From: Candidatus Zipacnadia bacterium
GTDB lineage: Bacteria; Armatimonadota; Zipacnadia; Zipacnadales; UBA5352
Length of the DNA: 12,986 nt
Reading direction: 5' to 3'
NCBI GenBank assembly: GCA_029820915.1
Contig: JALGUI010000037.1
Location: 1-12,986, forward strand
How positions within the stretch are numbered: position 1 is the stretch's first letter; every line of letters starts with the position of its first letter. The position numbers and the translations under genes were made by a program. The notes beneath the pieces were generated by a model, which had not been told where the DNA came from, ran no database searches, and saw nothing but the letters and a program-made list of their open reading frames with translations. Of the stretch, positions 1 to 7,504 are shown in pieces.

Positions 1-114
1 GAACGAGTCGCGCCCGAGCGCGAGGAGCGCGCCGGCGAGGCCTTCGAGGACGAAGACCTGCCGACCTACGACGAGGACGACATCGACATCCCGGCCTTCC
101 TGCGGCGGAGGTAG
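1..114 (+). CDS. ftsZ: Cell division protein FtsZ, C-terminal tail only (cut by window edge)
   Basis: Frame 1 is open from the first base and stops at TAG 112-114, giving 37 residues. The tail is an acidic, disordered-looking linker (AGEAFEDEDLPTYDEDD) followed by DIDIPAFLRRR. That ending matches the conserved FtsZ C-terminal peptide (E. coli has LDIPAFLRKQ), which binds partner proteins such as FtsA and ZipA and tethers the FtsZ polymer to the membrane. The GTPase domain lies upstream of the window, so nothing can be said about its catalytic part. A strong hairpin follows the stop, and the next gene is convergent, so ftsZ is the last gene of its operon. The call rests on the short peptide alone, but that motif is highly characteristic. 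Confidence 0.88.
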   Translation, partial: ERVAPEREERAGEAFEDEDLPTYDEDDIDIPAFLRRR

Positions 115-137
115 CGCACACGGCCATCAGAACACAG

Positions 138-174
138 GCGCCGCCCGCAGACCCGAGGGTCTGACAGGCGGCGC
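138..174. terminator. Two-tier hairpin, candidate bidirectional terminator between ftsZ and the ferritin gene
   Basis: GCGCCGCC (138-145) pairs with GGCGGCGC (167-174). Inside it CAGACC (148-153) pairs with GGTCTG (158-163) around a CGAG loop, with small unpaired joints. It sits 23 bases after the ftsZ stop and 29 bases beyond the stop of the convergent ferritin-like gene, so it could end both transcripts. The plus-strand side is followed by a modestly T-containing stretch (ggttctgttgctcg) rather than a clean T run. It is therefore a strong hairpin but not a textbook intrinsic terminator. Confidence 0.65.
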
Positions 175-203
175 GCTCGGTTCTGTTGCTCGTGCAGCCG
201 CGC

Positions 204-518
204 TCAGCTTTCCTCCGCTTCCAGCTCGGCGGCCATCTCGTCTACTTCCGCCGCCCCCTCGGCCATGAGCTCCTCCTCATCGTCAAGCAGGATGTTAAGC
301 AGCCGCTGGAACTCCCCGGCGTGCTCGCGCTCCTCGTTGGCGATGTCGCGCAGCACCTTGGCGGCCAGCTTGTTGTCGGTCGCGTCGGCATGAGCCTCGT
401 ACAGGCTCACCGCCTCTTCCTCCGCCGCCAGGTTCAGACGCAGCGCCCGGACCAACTCGCCCGGCGTCATCTTCCTGTCGGGCGTCACGCCACTGAACGG
501 GTTGACGAACTCAGGCAT
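204..518 (-). CDS. Ferritin-like (EncFtn/rubrerythrin-superfamily) small diiron protein
   Basis: This 104-residue, nearly all-helical protein resembles encapsulin-associated ferritins and the ferritin-like domain fused to the Pyrococcus encapsulin shell protein. Members are half-ferritins that form a four-helix diiron ferroxidase centre only after dimerising, and they oxidise Fe(II) for storage. Visible candidate metal ligands are a Glu cluster at 33-35 (AAEEEAVSLYE) and E63xxH66 in ANEEREHAGEF. These line up with the E32, E62 and H65 positions of Rhodospirillum rubrum EncFtn as I recall them. ATG at 518 (MPEFVNPFSG) is chosen over GTG at 536 because GGGAGG lies 10 bases before it and overlaps the GTG itself. 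The last 25 residues are very acidic, with no recognisable encapsulin targeting peptide, and no encapsulin gene is in the window. It is the distal gene of the minus-strand group. The family is fairly sure; the encapsulin link is inference. Confidence 0.82.
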   Translation of the reverse strand: MPEFVNPFSGVTPDRKMTPGELVRALRLNLAAEEEAVSLYEAHADATDNKLAAKVLRDIANEEREHAGEFQRLLNILLDDEEELMAEGAAEVDEMAAELEAEES

Positions 519-528
519 GGGTGTGTCG

Positions 529-534
529 CCTCCC
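529..534 (-). promoter_or_regulatory. Ribosome binding site that decides the ferritin-like gene's start
   Basis: On the minus strand GGGAGG stands 10 bases before ATG 518. The longer reading frame would begin at GTG 536, inside this motif and with no Shine-Dalgarno of its own, so the shorter protein beginning MPEFVNPF is preferred. Confidence 0.6.
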
Positions 535-625
535 ACACATCGATCGCTGTCGCAGTGCCAGGACGGGCAGAGCGCACTGTTCCAGGATTCGGCGCCGGGT
601 CAGGTATTCCTGCGCCTGCGACCGG

Positions 626-1782
626 CTACCCGGCGCCCAGTATCGCGTCGTAGATCTCCCCCACCTGCCGGGCCACGCGCCGCACGTCGAAGCGCTCGAG
701 CGCCCGGCGCCTGCCCGCCTCGCCCATCGCGGTGGCGCGGGCGCGGTCGCCGAGCACGGCGACGATTGCCTCGGCCAGCGGCTCGGCACCAGCAACCCCG
801 TCTCGCCGTCCGCCACGATCTCCGGGATACCGCCTGACCCGGTCGCCACCACGGGCCTGCCCACCGCCATCGCCTCGATCACCACGCGGCCGAAGGGCTC
901 ATCGGTTGACGGCAGCACCAGCAGGTCGCTCAGCCGCAGCAGGTCCGCCACATCCTCACGGAAGCCCAGCCAGTGGACGCTGCCCTCGATCCCGAGGTCG
1001 GCGGCCAGCGCCCGAAGGTCGTCCCCGTAGCTGTCCTCCCAGAAGGCCACCTCGCCCACCACGAGCAGCCGCGCGTCCGGCAGCCGCGCCCTGACCCCCG
1101 GCCATGCCCGCAGCAGCGCCTGGTGGCCCTTCCACGGCGTAAGGCGCCCCACGACGCAGGCGATGGGCGCGCCGTCCGGGATGCTGAGCTCGTCGCTCAG
1201 GCCGGGCGGCGGTGGGCCGGGCTCGAAGCGATCCAGCGGGATGCCGTTGGGCACCACGTGTACGCGACAGCCCGGGCCCTCGAATTGCCCCGCGACGGCC
1301 TCGGAGATGGCGATGACCTCGGGACGGACGGTCCCAATCGCGCGCCGCAGCCAGCGCCGGGCGCCCGGCTCGGTCAGCAGGTCGCGCATGTGCCAGACCA
1401 CCGGCCGCCGGCGCAGCCGCGCCGCGGCGCCCGCCAGGAGGTGCATCTTCGTTGAGTTGGTGTGCACGATCGCCGGCCGCACCGCGCCCAGCTCGCGGTA
1501 GAGGCCCGCCACCGGCCCCACCGCGCCCAGCAGGAGGCGTGGCCCGCCCCCCGGGCCGTCCGACAGCTCCCCGCGCCTGGCGTCGTACAGCGAGCTGCGC
1601 GGGATGCCGGGACGCAGCCGCGCGCCACAGCCCTTCGCGTAGCGGAGCCACTCGGCGTCCGGCACGTGCAGGATGACGGGCTCGAAGCGCTCGCGGTCCA
1701 GGTGGGCGACCAGCTCGACGAGGCTCTTCTCGGCGCCGCCGACCTGCGCGGCGTGATCCACGTACGCGATGACGCGGCTCAT
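626..1782 (-). pseudogene. GT4 glycosyltransferase with a frameshift near its C-terminus
   Basis: A GT-B fold, GT4-family retaining glycosyltransferase, probably cytoplasmic or peripheral, moving a sugar from a nucleotide donor to a surface-glycan or lipid acceptor. It begins MSRVIAYVDHAAQVGGAEKS, whose GGAEKS is a typical acceptor-side loop. It continues with HTNS (107-110), HVVPNG (175-180), VGRLTPWKGH (211-220) and the donor motif EPFGRVVIE (295-303), an EX7E. The frame is normal to LLVP at residue 333 (codon 784-786). After that the same frame gives about 90 non-family residues, to a stop at 511. The shifted frame from 787 down gives the expected tail, AEPLAEAIVAVLGD to YDAILGAG, with a stop at 626-628. 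Compared with the neighbouring GT4, about 13 bases are missing at the junction. The start overlaps the upstream gene's stop as ATGA. It may be a true mutation or an assembly error; substrate unknown. Confidence 0.82.
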
Positions 1783-2957
1783 CCCTCCGCCGCCTCCCGC
1801 TCGGCGCCGGTGGGCGCCACGACGGCCAACTCGGCGAGGAACCGCTCGGCCACCCGCCCCCAGGTGAACTCGCGCCTTACTCGCTCCCGGGCCGCCGCGC
1901 CCATGCGCGCGCGCAGATCGGCATCGGTCAGCAGGCGGGTGAGGGCCTCTGCAAGGGCGTCGTGGTCGCGCGGCTCGACGAGCAGCCCGGTCTCGCCGTC
2001 GGCGATCGCGTCGGGGATGCCGCCGAAGTCGGTGCCTACGCTGGGCACGCCCGCCGCGGCCGCCTCCAGGAAGGCCAGCCCCAGCCCCTCGCCCAGCTCG
2101 CCGCGCACCGGGCGGCTCGGCATGACGAAGACGTCGGCCGCGAGGTAGCATAGGGGCAGCCGATCGTGGGCGACATGTCCCGCGAACACGACCGCCTCGT
2201 CCAGCCCCAGCTCGCCGCTCAGCTCTCCGAGGCGCTCGCGCATCTCGCCGTCGCCGATGACCAGGTAGCGCACCTCGGGCACCCGGTCGAGCACCGCCGG
2301 CAGCGCACGCAGCACCGTCTCGTGGCCCTTGCGCTCGACCAGCCTCGCGACCGTCAGCAGCACCGGCCCCCCGCCCAGGCCCAGCTCGTCCCGCAGCGCC
2401 CGTGCCTCCTCGCGGGGGCGGTCGAAGCCCTCGGGGCGCACCCCGCCGCCGATGACGCCAATGCGCCTGCGCGGGATGCCGGCGCGCTCGAACAGCCCGG
2501 CGGTGTACCCGCTGTTGGCGAGGCAGCGGGCGGCCCGCCGCAGCACCGCGCGCTGGACCAGCCACTTGACCACGTTGCCACCGGACAGGGCGAACTCGCC
2601 GCCGTGGCCGATGAGCACTATCGGGCAGTGCAGCGCACGGAAGGCGAGGATGGCGGCCGGGCCCTCCGGCGACCACTTGGTCGCGACCAGGCAGCGCGGG
2701 GGTGCCGACAGCGCGGCCGCGGCCTGCTGCACGCCGGCGGCGAGGTTCATCGCCGCAGCCGCGTAGCCGGCGGAGGTGGGGACGCGGACGACCCTGAAGG
2801 GCAGCTCATCATCGACGTCCGAGTCGGCCTCCTGGGAGCCGGCGACGACCGCCACCTCCTCCCCAAGCTGGGCGACCGCGCGCGCCAACTCGCAGGCGTA
2901 GGTCTGAATGCCGCCGACGGCCGGCGGGAAGTCGTCGGCGATCAGGACGATGCTCAT
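1779..2957 (-). CDS. GT4 family glycosyltransferase
   Basis: A 392-residue, full-length GT-B glycosyltransferase. The N-terminal acceptor domain starts MSIVLIADDFPPAVGGIQTY, with the GGI(Q/E)TY loop usual in PimB/WaaG-like GT4 enzymes. The C-terminal donor domain holds VARLVERKGHETVL (203-216), with R205 and K210 as likely phosphate contacts. It also holds EGLGLAFLEA (290-299), whose E290 and E298 form the EX7E motif that contacts the nucleotide sugar, then GGIPDAIADGETGLLV. ATG 2957 is preferred over GTG 2963 because GGAGG (2963-2967) sits 5 bases before it. It heads the minus-strand group and its stop overlaps the next glycosyltransferase start by 4 bases, which points to translational coupling and shared work on one glycan. 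Sugar and acceptor cannot be told. Confidence 0.9.
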   Translation of the reverse strand: MSIVLIADDFPPAVGGIQTYACELARAVAQLGEEVAVVAGSQEADSDVDDELPFRVVRVPTSAGYAAAAMNLAAGVQQAAAALSAPPRCLVATKWSPEGPAAILAFRALHCPIVLIGHGGEFALSGGNVVKWLVQRAVLRRAARCLANSGYTAGLFERAGIPRRRIGVIGGGVRPEGFDRPREEARALRDELGLGGGPVLLTVARLVERKGHETVLRALPAVLDRVPEVRYLVIGDGEMRERLGELSGELGLDEAVVFAGHVAHDRLPLCYLAADVFVMPSRPVRGELGEGLGLAFLEAAAAGVPSVGTDFGGIPDAIADGETGLLVEPRDHDALAEALTRLLTDADLRARMGAAARERVRREFTWGRVAERFLAELAVVAPTGAEREAAEG

Positions 2958-3073
2958 GTGCACCTCCAGGGCACGCCGGGCCGCCGCGCTGAAGGTGGCG
3001 GGAGTGCCAACAGGGAATCTGCCGTCGCGACGCCGACCACATCCCCCGCCGGTCAGCCGCGAAGGAGAGACAG
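2958..3073. promoter_or_regulatory. Divergent intergenic region between the GT4 group and prs
   Basis: This 116-base gap separates the starts of the minus-strand glycosyltransferase group and the plus-strand prs gene, so promoters for both are expected here or just inside the genes. The two ribosome binding sites are visible at its ends. I see no convincing -35/-10 pair on either strand, so the region is assigned by position only. Confidence 0.35.
2963..2967 (-). promoter_or_regulatory. Ribosome binding site for the first GT4 gene
   Basis: GGAGG on the minus strand, 5 bases before ATG 2957. It overlaps the alternative GTG at 2963, so it supports the shorter start. Confidence 0.55.
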
Positions 3074-4045
3074 ATGGGTCGCTGCCTGAATGACGAACTG
3101 ATGCTCTTCGCCGGGAGCTCGCACCCCGGGCTCGCCCACAGCATCTGCGACTACCTGGACATTCCCCTGGGACGCGCCAACACCACGCGCTTCGCGAACG
3201 ACAACCTGTTCGTGCAGATCGAGGAGAATGTTCGCGAGAAGGACGTCTTCGTCCTCCAAACCTCCCGACCCCCGGTCAACGAGCACCTGATGGAGCTGTG
3301 CATCATGCTCGACGCGCTCAAGCACGCGTCGGCCCGCCGCATCACGGCGGTGATTCCCTACTACTTCTACGTGCGCTCGGACAAGAAGGACATGCCGCGC
3401 ATCTCCATCACCGCCCGCCTCGTCGCCGACCTGCTCCAGACCGCCGGCGCCAACCGCGTGCTGACCATGACGCTGCACTCCGAGCAGATCCAGGGCTTCT
3501 TCAGCATCCCGGCCGACCAGCTCTCCGCCGTCCCGCTGATCTGTGACTACTTCAACGACTGGGACCTGACCGACTTCGTGGTGGTGGCGCCCGACGCCGG
3601 CAGCGCCAGGCGCGCCGGCGCCTACGCCCAGCGCCTCGGGCTGCCCATGGCGATCGGCGACAAGCGCCGCTCGCCGGACGGCAATACCGTGCGCATCCAA
3701 AGCATCGTGGGCGACGTTGCAGGCAAGAGGGCCCTGTTGCTTGATGACGAGATCGCCACCGGCGGCTCGATGGTCAACCTCGCCACCTTTCTGCGGGAGC
3801 ACTTCGGCGTGCAGGAGGTCTACGCGGGCGCCGCCCACGGCGTCTTCGTCGGCGAGGCCCTGCAGCGGCTGTCGCAGCCGCCCTTCAAGCTCACCGTCGT
3901 CACCGACTCACTGCCCATGCCCGGCGGCGGGGCATCGCCGAGTGCGGCGCAGGCCAACGTGCATCAGGTCCCCGTCGCTGAGCTGTTCGGCAAGGCCATC
4001 TACGCCATCCACACGGGCGACTCCGTAAGCGCCCTGTTCCGCTGA
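3074..4045 (+). CDS. prs: Ribose-phosphate pyrophosphokinase (PRPP synthetase)
   Basis: A 323-residue protein of normal length for class I PRPP synthetase, which transfers pyrophosphate from ATP to ribose 5-phosphate to make PRPP for nucleotides, His and Trp. Visible signatures are RPPVNEHLMELCIMLDALK (65-83), the ATP-site stretch YYFYVRSDKKD (96-106), LHSEQIQGFF with metal-site H135, VAPDAGSARRA (171-181), the catalytic flexible-loop DKRR (196-199), and the PRPP loop LLDDEIATGGSM (222-233). Differences from the Bacillus enzyme are YGYARQD to YFYVRSD and DLH to TLH, so it is a divergent subgroup member. All core loops are intact, so it should be active. Start ATG 3074 follows AAGGAGA by a few bases. 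It is divergent from the glycosyltransferase group and lies 8 bases upstream of a membrane protein gene, a likely operon partner. Confidence 0.92.
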   Translation: MGRCLNDELMLFAGSSHPGLAHSICDYLDIPLGRANTTRFANDNLFVQIEENVREKDVFVLQTSRPPVNEHLMELCIMLDALKHASARRITAVIPYYFYVRSDKKDMPRISITARLVADLLQTAGANRVLTMTLHSEQIQGFFSIPADQLSAVPLICDYFNDWDLTDFVVVAPDAGSARRAGAYAQRLGLPMAIGDKRRSPDGNTVRIQSIVGDVAGKRALLLDDEIATGGSMVNLATFLREHFGVQEVYAGAAHGVFVGEALQRLSQPPFKLTVVTDSLPMPGGGASPSAAQANVHQVPVAELFGKAIYAIHTGDSVSALFR

Positions 4046-4053
4046 GGCCACCC

Positions 4054-5337
4054 ATGAGCCGGCTGCGGGCAATGGCGAGGCGCCGGGCCGTGACGGTGCT
4101 CCTGGCCGCCCTGATGGGCGCCTGGGCCGCATTCCCCGTGCTGCGCGAGGGCCTGACGCCCCCGGACAGTTTGGTGTACGCGGCCAAGGACTGCGATGTG
4201 GTCATGCTCAAGCGCGGGCTCGACGAGACCCCGCGCCTGCGCGATACCCTCCGCTGGTGGACCGGCAACTGGATCGGCTGCAACCCCTTCTGGCGCCCGC
4301 TGTCCAGCTACGCCTTCTGGCTGATGCACCGCACGCTCGGCTGGGAGCATCACGATCGCTTCGGGGTCATCACCGGGCTGTCCCACATCGCCGTCAGTGT
4401 GCTTCTGCTGCTGCTCGCCATGGAGCTGACCGGCAGGCCGCTGCTCGCGCTGCTGGCCGTCGGGCTGTGCAACGTCGGCCCCCTGCCGTCGCCGGCGGCC
4501 CACTGGCTGCACTCGCCGGGCATCGGCGGAGTGCAGCACTGGGTCTACATCCCGGACATCTGGCTGGCGATGTGCGTGCTGCCCGCCCTGCTGCTGGCGT
4601 GGCGCGGGCGCATCTGGTGGGCCGTGCTGCTCGCCGCCGTGGCCGCGATGTTCAAGGAGACCGGCTTCGTGGCCTTCCCGCTGGTCGCCCTGTTCTACTG
4701 GTGGCGCCGGCGCCGCCTGCACCCGGCGTTCTGGGCGCTTGGCCTCATCGCGGCCCTCTTCGCCACCGTCAAGCTCGTCTACGTCGGCCCCGGCTGGGTG
4801 CTCGGCTCCAACCTGTCGATCTGGGTGCGCATGTTCCGCTTCGTCGCCCCCGAGCCGCTCAACTGCATCACAGCCGGGTTCGCGCCGTGGGTGACGGTCA
4901 GCGTGGGGCTGGCCTTGACCCTCATCTTCCGGCGCAGCCGCTGGACGCGCACCCTAGCGCTCCCGGTCGCCATCGTGCTCGCCGCCGCCGTCTACCAGCT
5001 CGCCAACAGACCCGAGCCGGCGCTGGGGGGCGCCGTCGCGCTCGTCGGGGTCCTCGAGCCGAGCTTCCTCATGGGCACGACCATTGGCGTGGCGTTGTGG
5101 CTCGTTCTGGCGTGGGCGGGCCTGAGGGGCGCCGAACGCTCGCTCATCGCGCTTCTTGCGCTGGGCTATCTGGCTCTGGGCCTGCCCGCCACGATCGCTC
5201 CCCAGACGGGCGCCCGGTCGCTCTACACGGCGTTGCTGCTGTCGGGCTCGATCAAGGCCCTCTGCCTGTGGTCGCTACCGGCCGCCTTCGCCCGCCCGCC
5301 CGCCGCGCCGGGCCCGCCCTCAGACGAACCAGCTTGA
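4054..5337 (+). CDS. Polytopic membrane protein, GT-C glycosyltransferase-like
   Basis: A 427-residue protein with roughly 10-12 hydrophobic segments. The first is at about 13-30, and others lie near 105-124, 128-145, 165-183, 186-199, 204-217, 225-244, 277-292, 300-316, 326-355, 362-380 and 390-411. FWRPLSSYAFWLMHRTLGW (79-97) and FKETGFVAFPLVALFYWWRRR (200-220) resemble the RPLS-FW and KE-G motifs of GT-C membrane glycosyltransferases (PMT/TMTC-like), which take sugar from polyprenyl-phosphate donors outside the membrane. The usual acidic DD/DE pair in the first outer loop is not clear; D46 and D48 (AAKDCDVV) are the only candidates there. The start is ATG 4054, with GAGG 6 bases before it. 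The proximity to prs suggests co-transcription, but no functional link is proven. Its 3' end overlaps the convergent GH57 gene by 18 bases. The class is likely; the substrate is unknown. Confidence 0.65.
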   Translation: MSRLRAMARRRAVTVLLAALMGAWAAFPVLREGLTPPDSLVYAAKDCDVVMLKRGLDETPRLRDTLRWWTGNWIGCNPFWRPLSSYAFWLMHRTLGWEHHDRFGVITGLSHIAVSVLLLLLAMELTGRPLLALLAVGLCNVGPLPSPAAHWLHSPGIGGVQHWVYIPDIWLAMCVLPALLLAWRGRIWWAVLLAAVAAMFKETGFVAFPLVALFYWWRRRRLHPAFWALGLIAALFATVKLVYVGPGWVLGSNLSIWVRMFRFVAPEPLNCITAGFAPWVTVSVGLALTLIFRRSRWTRTLALPVAIVLAAAVYQLANRPEPALGGAVALVGVLEPSFLMGTTIGVALWLVLAWAGLRGAERSLIALLALGYLALGLPATIAPQTGARSLYTALLLSGSIKALCLWSLPAAFARPPAAPGPPSDEPA

Positions 5338-7464
5338 CGCGACGGCCTCCTCGCTGGGCACGGCGACCTGCAGGAAGCCCAGCTCCGGCCAGCGCTCGAT
5401 GACCCGCCCCTCCCGCCCCACGACGACCGCCGGCCGCAGCGTGTCGCCCGGGCCGGTGTCGAGCACCCGCAGCGGCAGTCGCGCCTCGATGATGCGCCCG
5501 ACCTCGCACTCGACCTCGTCGCGCAGGTCACCGCTCGCCGCGGGCGTGTCAGCGTCAGGGTCGGCGACGATCGACATCACGTGCTCGGGCTCCCCCGCGA
5601 ACACGATGTCCAGTCGGCAGCCCCGCAGCCGGTCCGCCGCCGGCCCGTCGGTGTCAAGCCGCAGCCACAGGTTCTCGGCGTCGAAGCCGAAGTAGATCTC
5701 GTGGACCACGAACTGGCTGCGCTGCATCGCCGAGGCCAGGCCGGACGTGCGCAGCAGCGCCGCCGCCTGCCACTCGAAGTAGCTGCTGACGCGGCCGTCG
5801 ATCGCGGCCCGCATCCAGCCGACCGCCTCCCGCGTCAGCCGGCTCACGCGCTCGGCGTAGATCGGCTCCTGGACCTCGGCCGGAGGCTGCTCGCCCAGGG
5901 AGCCATAGACCTCCGCCACGTGGGCGCGGAACAGCGCGTCGAAGATGTCCGCGTCCAGCGTGTGCTGGCTCTCGGAGTACCACCAGAACCAGTCGCTGCC
6001 CTCCGCGATCATCAGGTGCCGGACTGCGTCGTCGTAGCCATCATCGCCCGGCGCGTGCCGCTTGACGGCCTCGAGTGCCCCGCCCAGCAGCTCCCACGCC
6101 CGCCGGTGTTCGCGCCCGCCGATCCAGGTGCTGAACGAGTGGTCGATCCAGGACCCGGGGAAGACCGAGGCGAGCCGGTCCTGGGCCGGGAAGCGCTCGA
6201 GGTAGCCCCCCACCGTCGTCGTCTCCAACTCGTCGTCCGCCTCGATCCGCTGGTAGAGCTCGCGCAGGAATGCCTCGCCCGCGTCCGGGTACCAGCCCCA
6301 CGGGTTCTCACCGTCGAGGATGACGCTCACCAGCGGCGGCCGATCGCCGTCACCGGCCCGGCCGGCGATCCGGCGCAGTCGCCCGACGAAGTCCCGGGCC
6401 GCGTCGCGCGCACTCCAGTCGCGGTAGACGAAGCCGATCAGGTCCGACAGTCGGTGGTCGCGGAAGACCAGGCTCAGCCGGCCGTCGGCGGCCAGCCAGG
6501 GCCGGTAGAGCTGGTCCGGCGACGGCCTGTCGTCGAGGTCGAGGCCGGCGGCCAGCACCTCCTCGTCCGATGCCGCCCAGGCCAGCCCCTCCTCGGCGAT
6601 GAGCGCGAGCGCGGCGTCGCTCACCGCCCCCTCCGACGGCCAGATGCCGCGCGGTCGGGCGCCGAACACACGCTCGTGATAGTCGAGCCCGTCGCGGAGC
6701 TGCCGGCGGGCCTCAGCCGGCTCGCGCCACGGTGTGTCGGGAAGCTGGGAGGCCGGGATGCGGCGCTCGGCGTCCCGCATGTCGCACAGCAGCGGCATGA
6801 TGGGGTGGTAGAAGGGCGAGCAGGTCAGCTCGGCGCGGTCCTCCCGCGCGACCTCGGCGTAGAGTTCCACGACGCGCCCGACCGCGGCCTGCATTTCGTC
6901 GAGCAGCGCCAGCTTCTCGTCCTCGGTGAAGTCGCGATCCTTCACGCGCAGCTCGCGCACGACCTCACTCTCGGTCGCCAGGGCGAAGCCGCACCACGCG
7001 AGGTTGAACAGCACCTGGAGGTCGCGCAGCTCGTCCTCGCGGAAGAGCCGGCAGGCACGGTCGATCGTGTCCGGCTTGCGGTCCACGCCCCTCTTGTGCA
7101 ATAATTCCCCGTAGCGGGGGCTGGCCGCCATGCCGCCCGCCGGCTGTCCGCCGCACATATGTGTGAGCAGGTAGCGCTGGTCGTCGAGGCCCAGGTCGGC
7201 GGGATCGCGCAGCGACAGCTCCAGCGCCCGGTCCGTGATGTCCCCGGCGGCGCAACCCTCGAGCTGGCTTATCAGCGACGGCACCAGGTTGAAGGTCACC
7301 CGCGTGTCGTCGAGCTGCGACAGCAGCCACGGCATATCGGAGTAGGCGCTGCAGGCGTGCAGACGCGTGAACGGCATCGCCGCCTGCCGCGAGTTCGGCC
7401 ACAGGTACCACGGCTGGTGCATGTGCCAGAAGAAGGCGACGCAGACACGGCCCATCGCTACCAC
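5320..7464 (-). CDS. Glycoside hydrolase family 57 alpha-glucan enzyme (COG1449 type)
   Basis: A GH57 protein of 714 residues, usually annotated alpha-amylase/alpha-mannosidase. GH57 enzymes are retaining and cleave or transfer alpha-glucans. Conserved regions are visible in order: FFWHMHQPWYL (11-21) with HQP, LTCSPFYHPIMPLL (213-226), GIWPSEGAVSDAA (273-285) with E278 the likely nucleophile, VILDGENPWGWYP (381-393) with D384 the likely acid/base, and GSWIDHSFSTWIGG further on. After about residue 600 a beta-rich tail (VVHEIYFGFDAENLWLRLDTDG) resembles the extra C-terminal domain of this subgroup. There is no signal peptide, so it is probably intracellular, working on stored glucan. GTG 7464 has GGGAG 5 bases before it; ATG 7455 (MGRVCVAFF) is a possible alternative. 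It is divergent from the branching enzyme gene, with only about 40 bases between starts. The exact specificity cannot be told. Confidence 0.88.
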   Translation of the reverse strand: MVAMGRVCVAFFWHMHQPWYLWPNSRQAAMPFTRLHACSAYSDMPWLLSQLDDTRVTFNLVPSLISQLEGCAAGDITDRALELSLRDPADLGLDDQRYLLTHMCGGQPAGGMAASPRYGELLHKRGVDRKPDTIDRACRLFREDELRDLQVLFNLAWCGFALATESEVVRELRVKDRDFTEDEKLALLDEMQAAVGRVVELYAEVAREDRAELTCSPFYHPIMPLLCDMRDAERRIPASQLPDTPWREPAEARRQLRDGLDYHERVFGARPRGIWPSEGAVSDAALALIAEEGLAWAASDEEVLAAGLDLDDRPSPDQLYRPWLAADGRLSLVFRDHRLSDLIGFVYRDWSARDAARDFVGRLRRIAGRAGDGDRPPLVSVILDGENPWGWYPDAGEAFLRELYQRIEADDELETTTVGGYLERFPAQDRLASVFPGSWIDHSFSTWIGGREHRRAWELLGGALEAVKRHAPGDDGYDDAVRHLMIAEGSDWFWWYSESQHTLDADIFDALFRAHVAEVYGSLGEQPPAEVQEPIYAERVSRLTREAVGWMRAAIDGRVSSYFEWQAAALLRTSGLASAMQRSQFVVHEIYFGFDAENLWLRLDTDGPAADRLRGCRLDIVFAGEPEHVMSIVADPDADTPAASGDLRDEVECEVGRIIEARLPLRVLDTGPGDTLRPAVVVGREGRVIERWPELGFLQVAVPSEEAVASSWFV

Positions 7465-7504
7465 TTCATCTCCCGCGTGCCGCAGTCAGGATGAGATCGC
7501 CGCC
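7465..7504. promoter_or_regulatory. Very short divergent gap between the two GH57 genes
   Basis: Only 40 bases separate the two start codons, too few for two complete non-overlapping promoters. Either the promoters overlap and lie partly inside the opposite coding sequences, or the two genes share a control region. No clear -35/-10 pair is seen. TCATC (7466-7470) and GATGA (7490-7494) form a weak dyad. Confidence 0.35.

Noticed and set aside
545..580. Minus-strand TGGCAC-N5-CAGC before the ferritin-like gene, similar to a sigma54 -24/-12 promoter.
   Set aside because: The GG and GC are correctly spaced, but the -12 box lacks the TT, and one such match is expected often in GC-rich DNA.
1784..2676. 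Long open frame upstream of the second GT4 gene in the same frame, giving an apparent 721-residue protein.
   Set aside because: Its first 300 residues are Arg/Ala/Gly-rich with no family features and lie antisense-frame within the first GT4 gene. The real start is the ATG at 1782, with ATGA coupling.
5581..7104. 507-codon plus-strand open frame inside the GH57 gene.
   Set aside because: It is a shadow of the GC-rich minus-strand coding sequence; the opposite strand carries all the GH57 motifs.
7466..7494. TCATC/GATGA dyad between the divergent GH57 genes as an operator.
   Set aside because: Only five bases per arm and overlapping the two purine-rich ribosome binding sites, which explains the symmetry.
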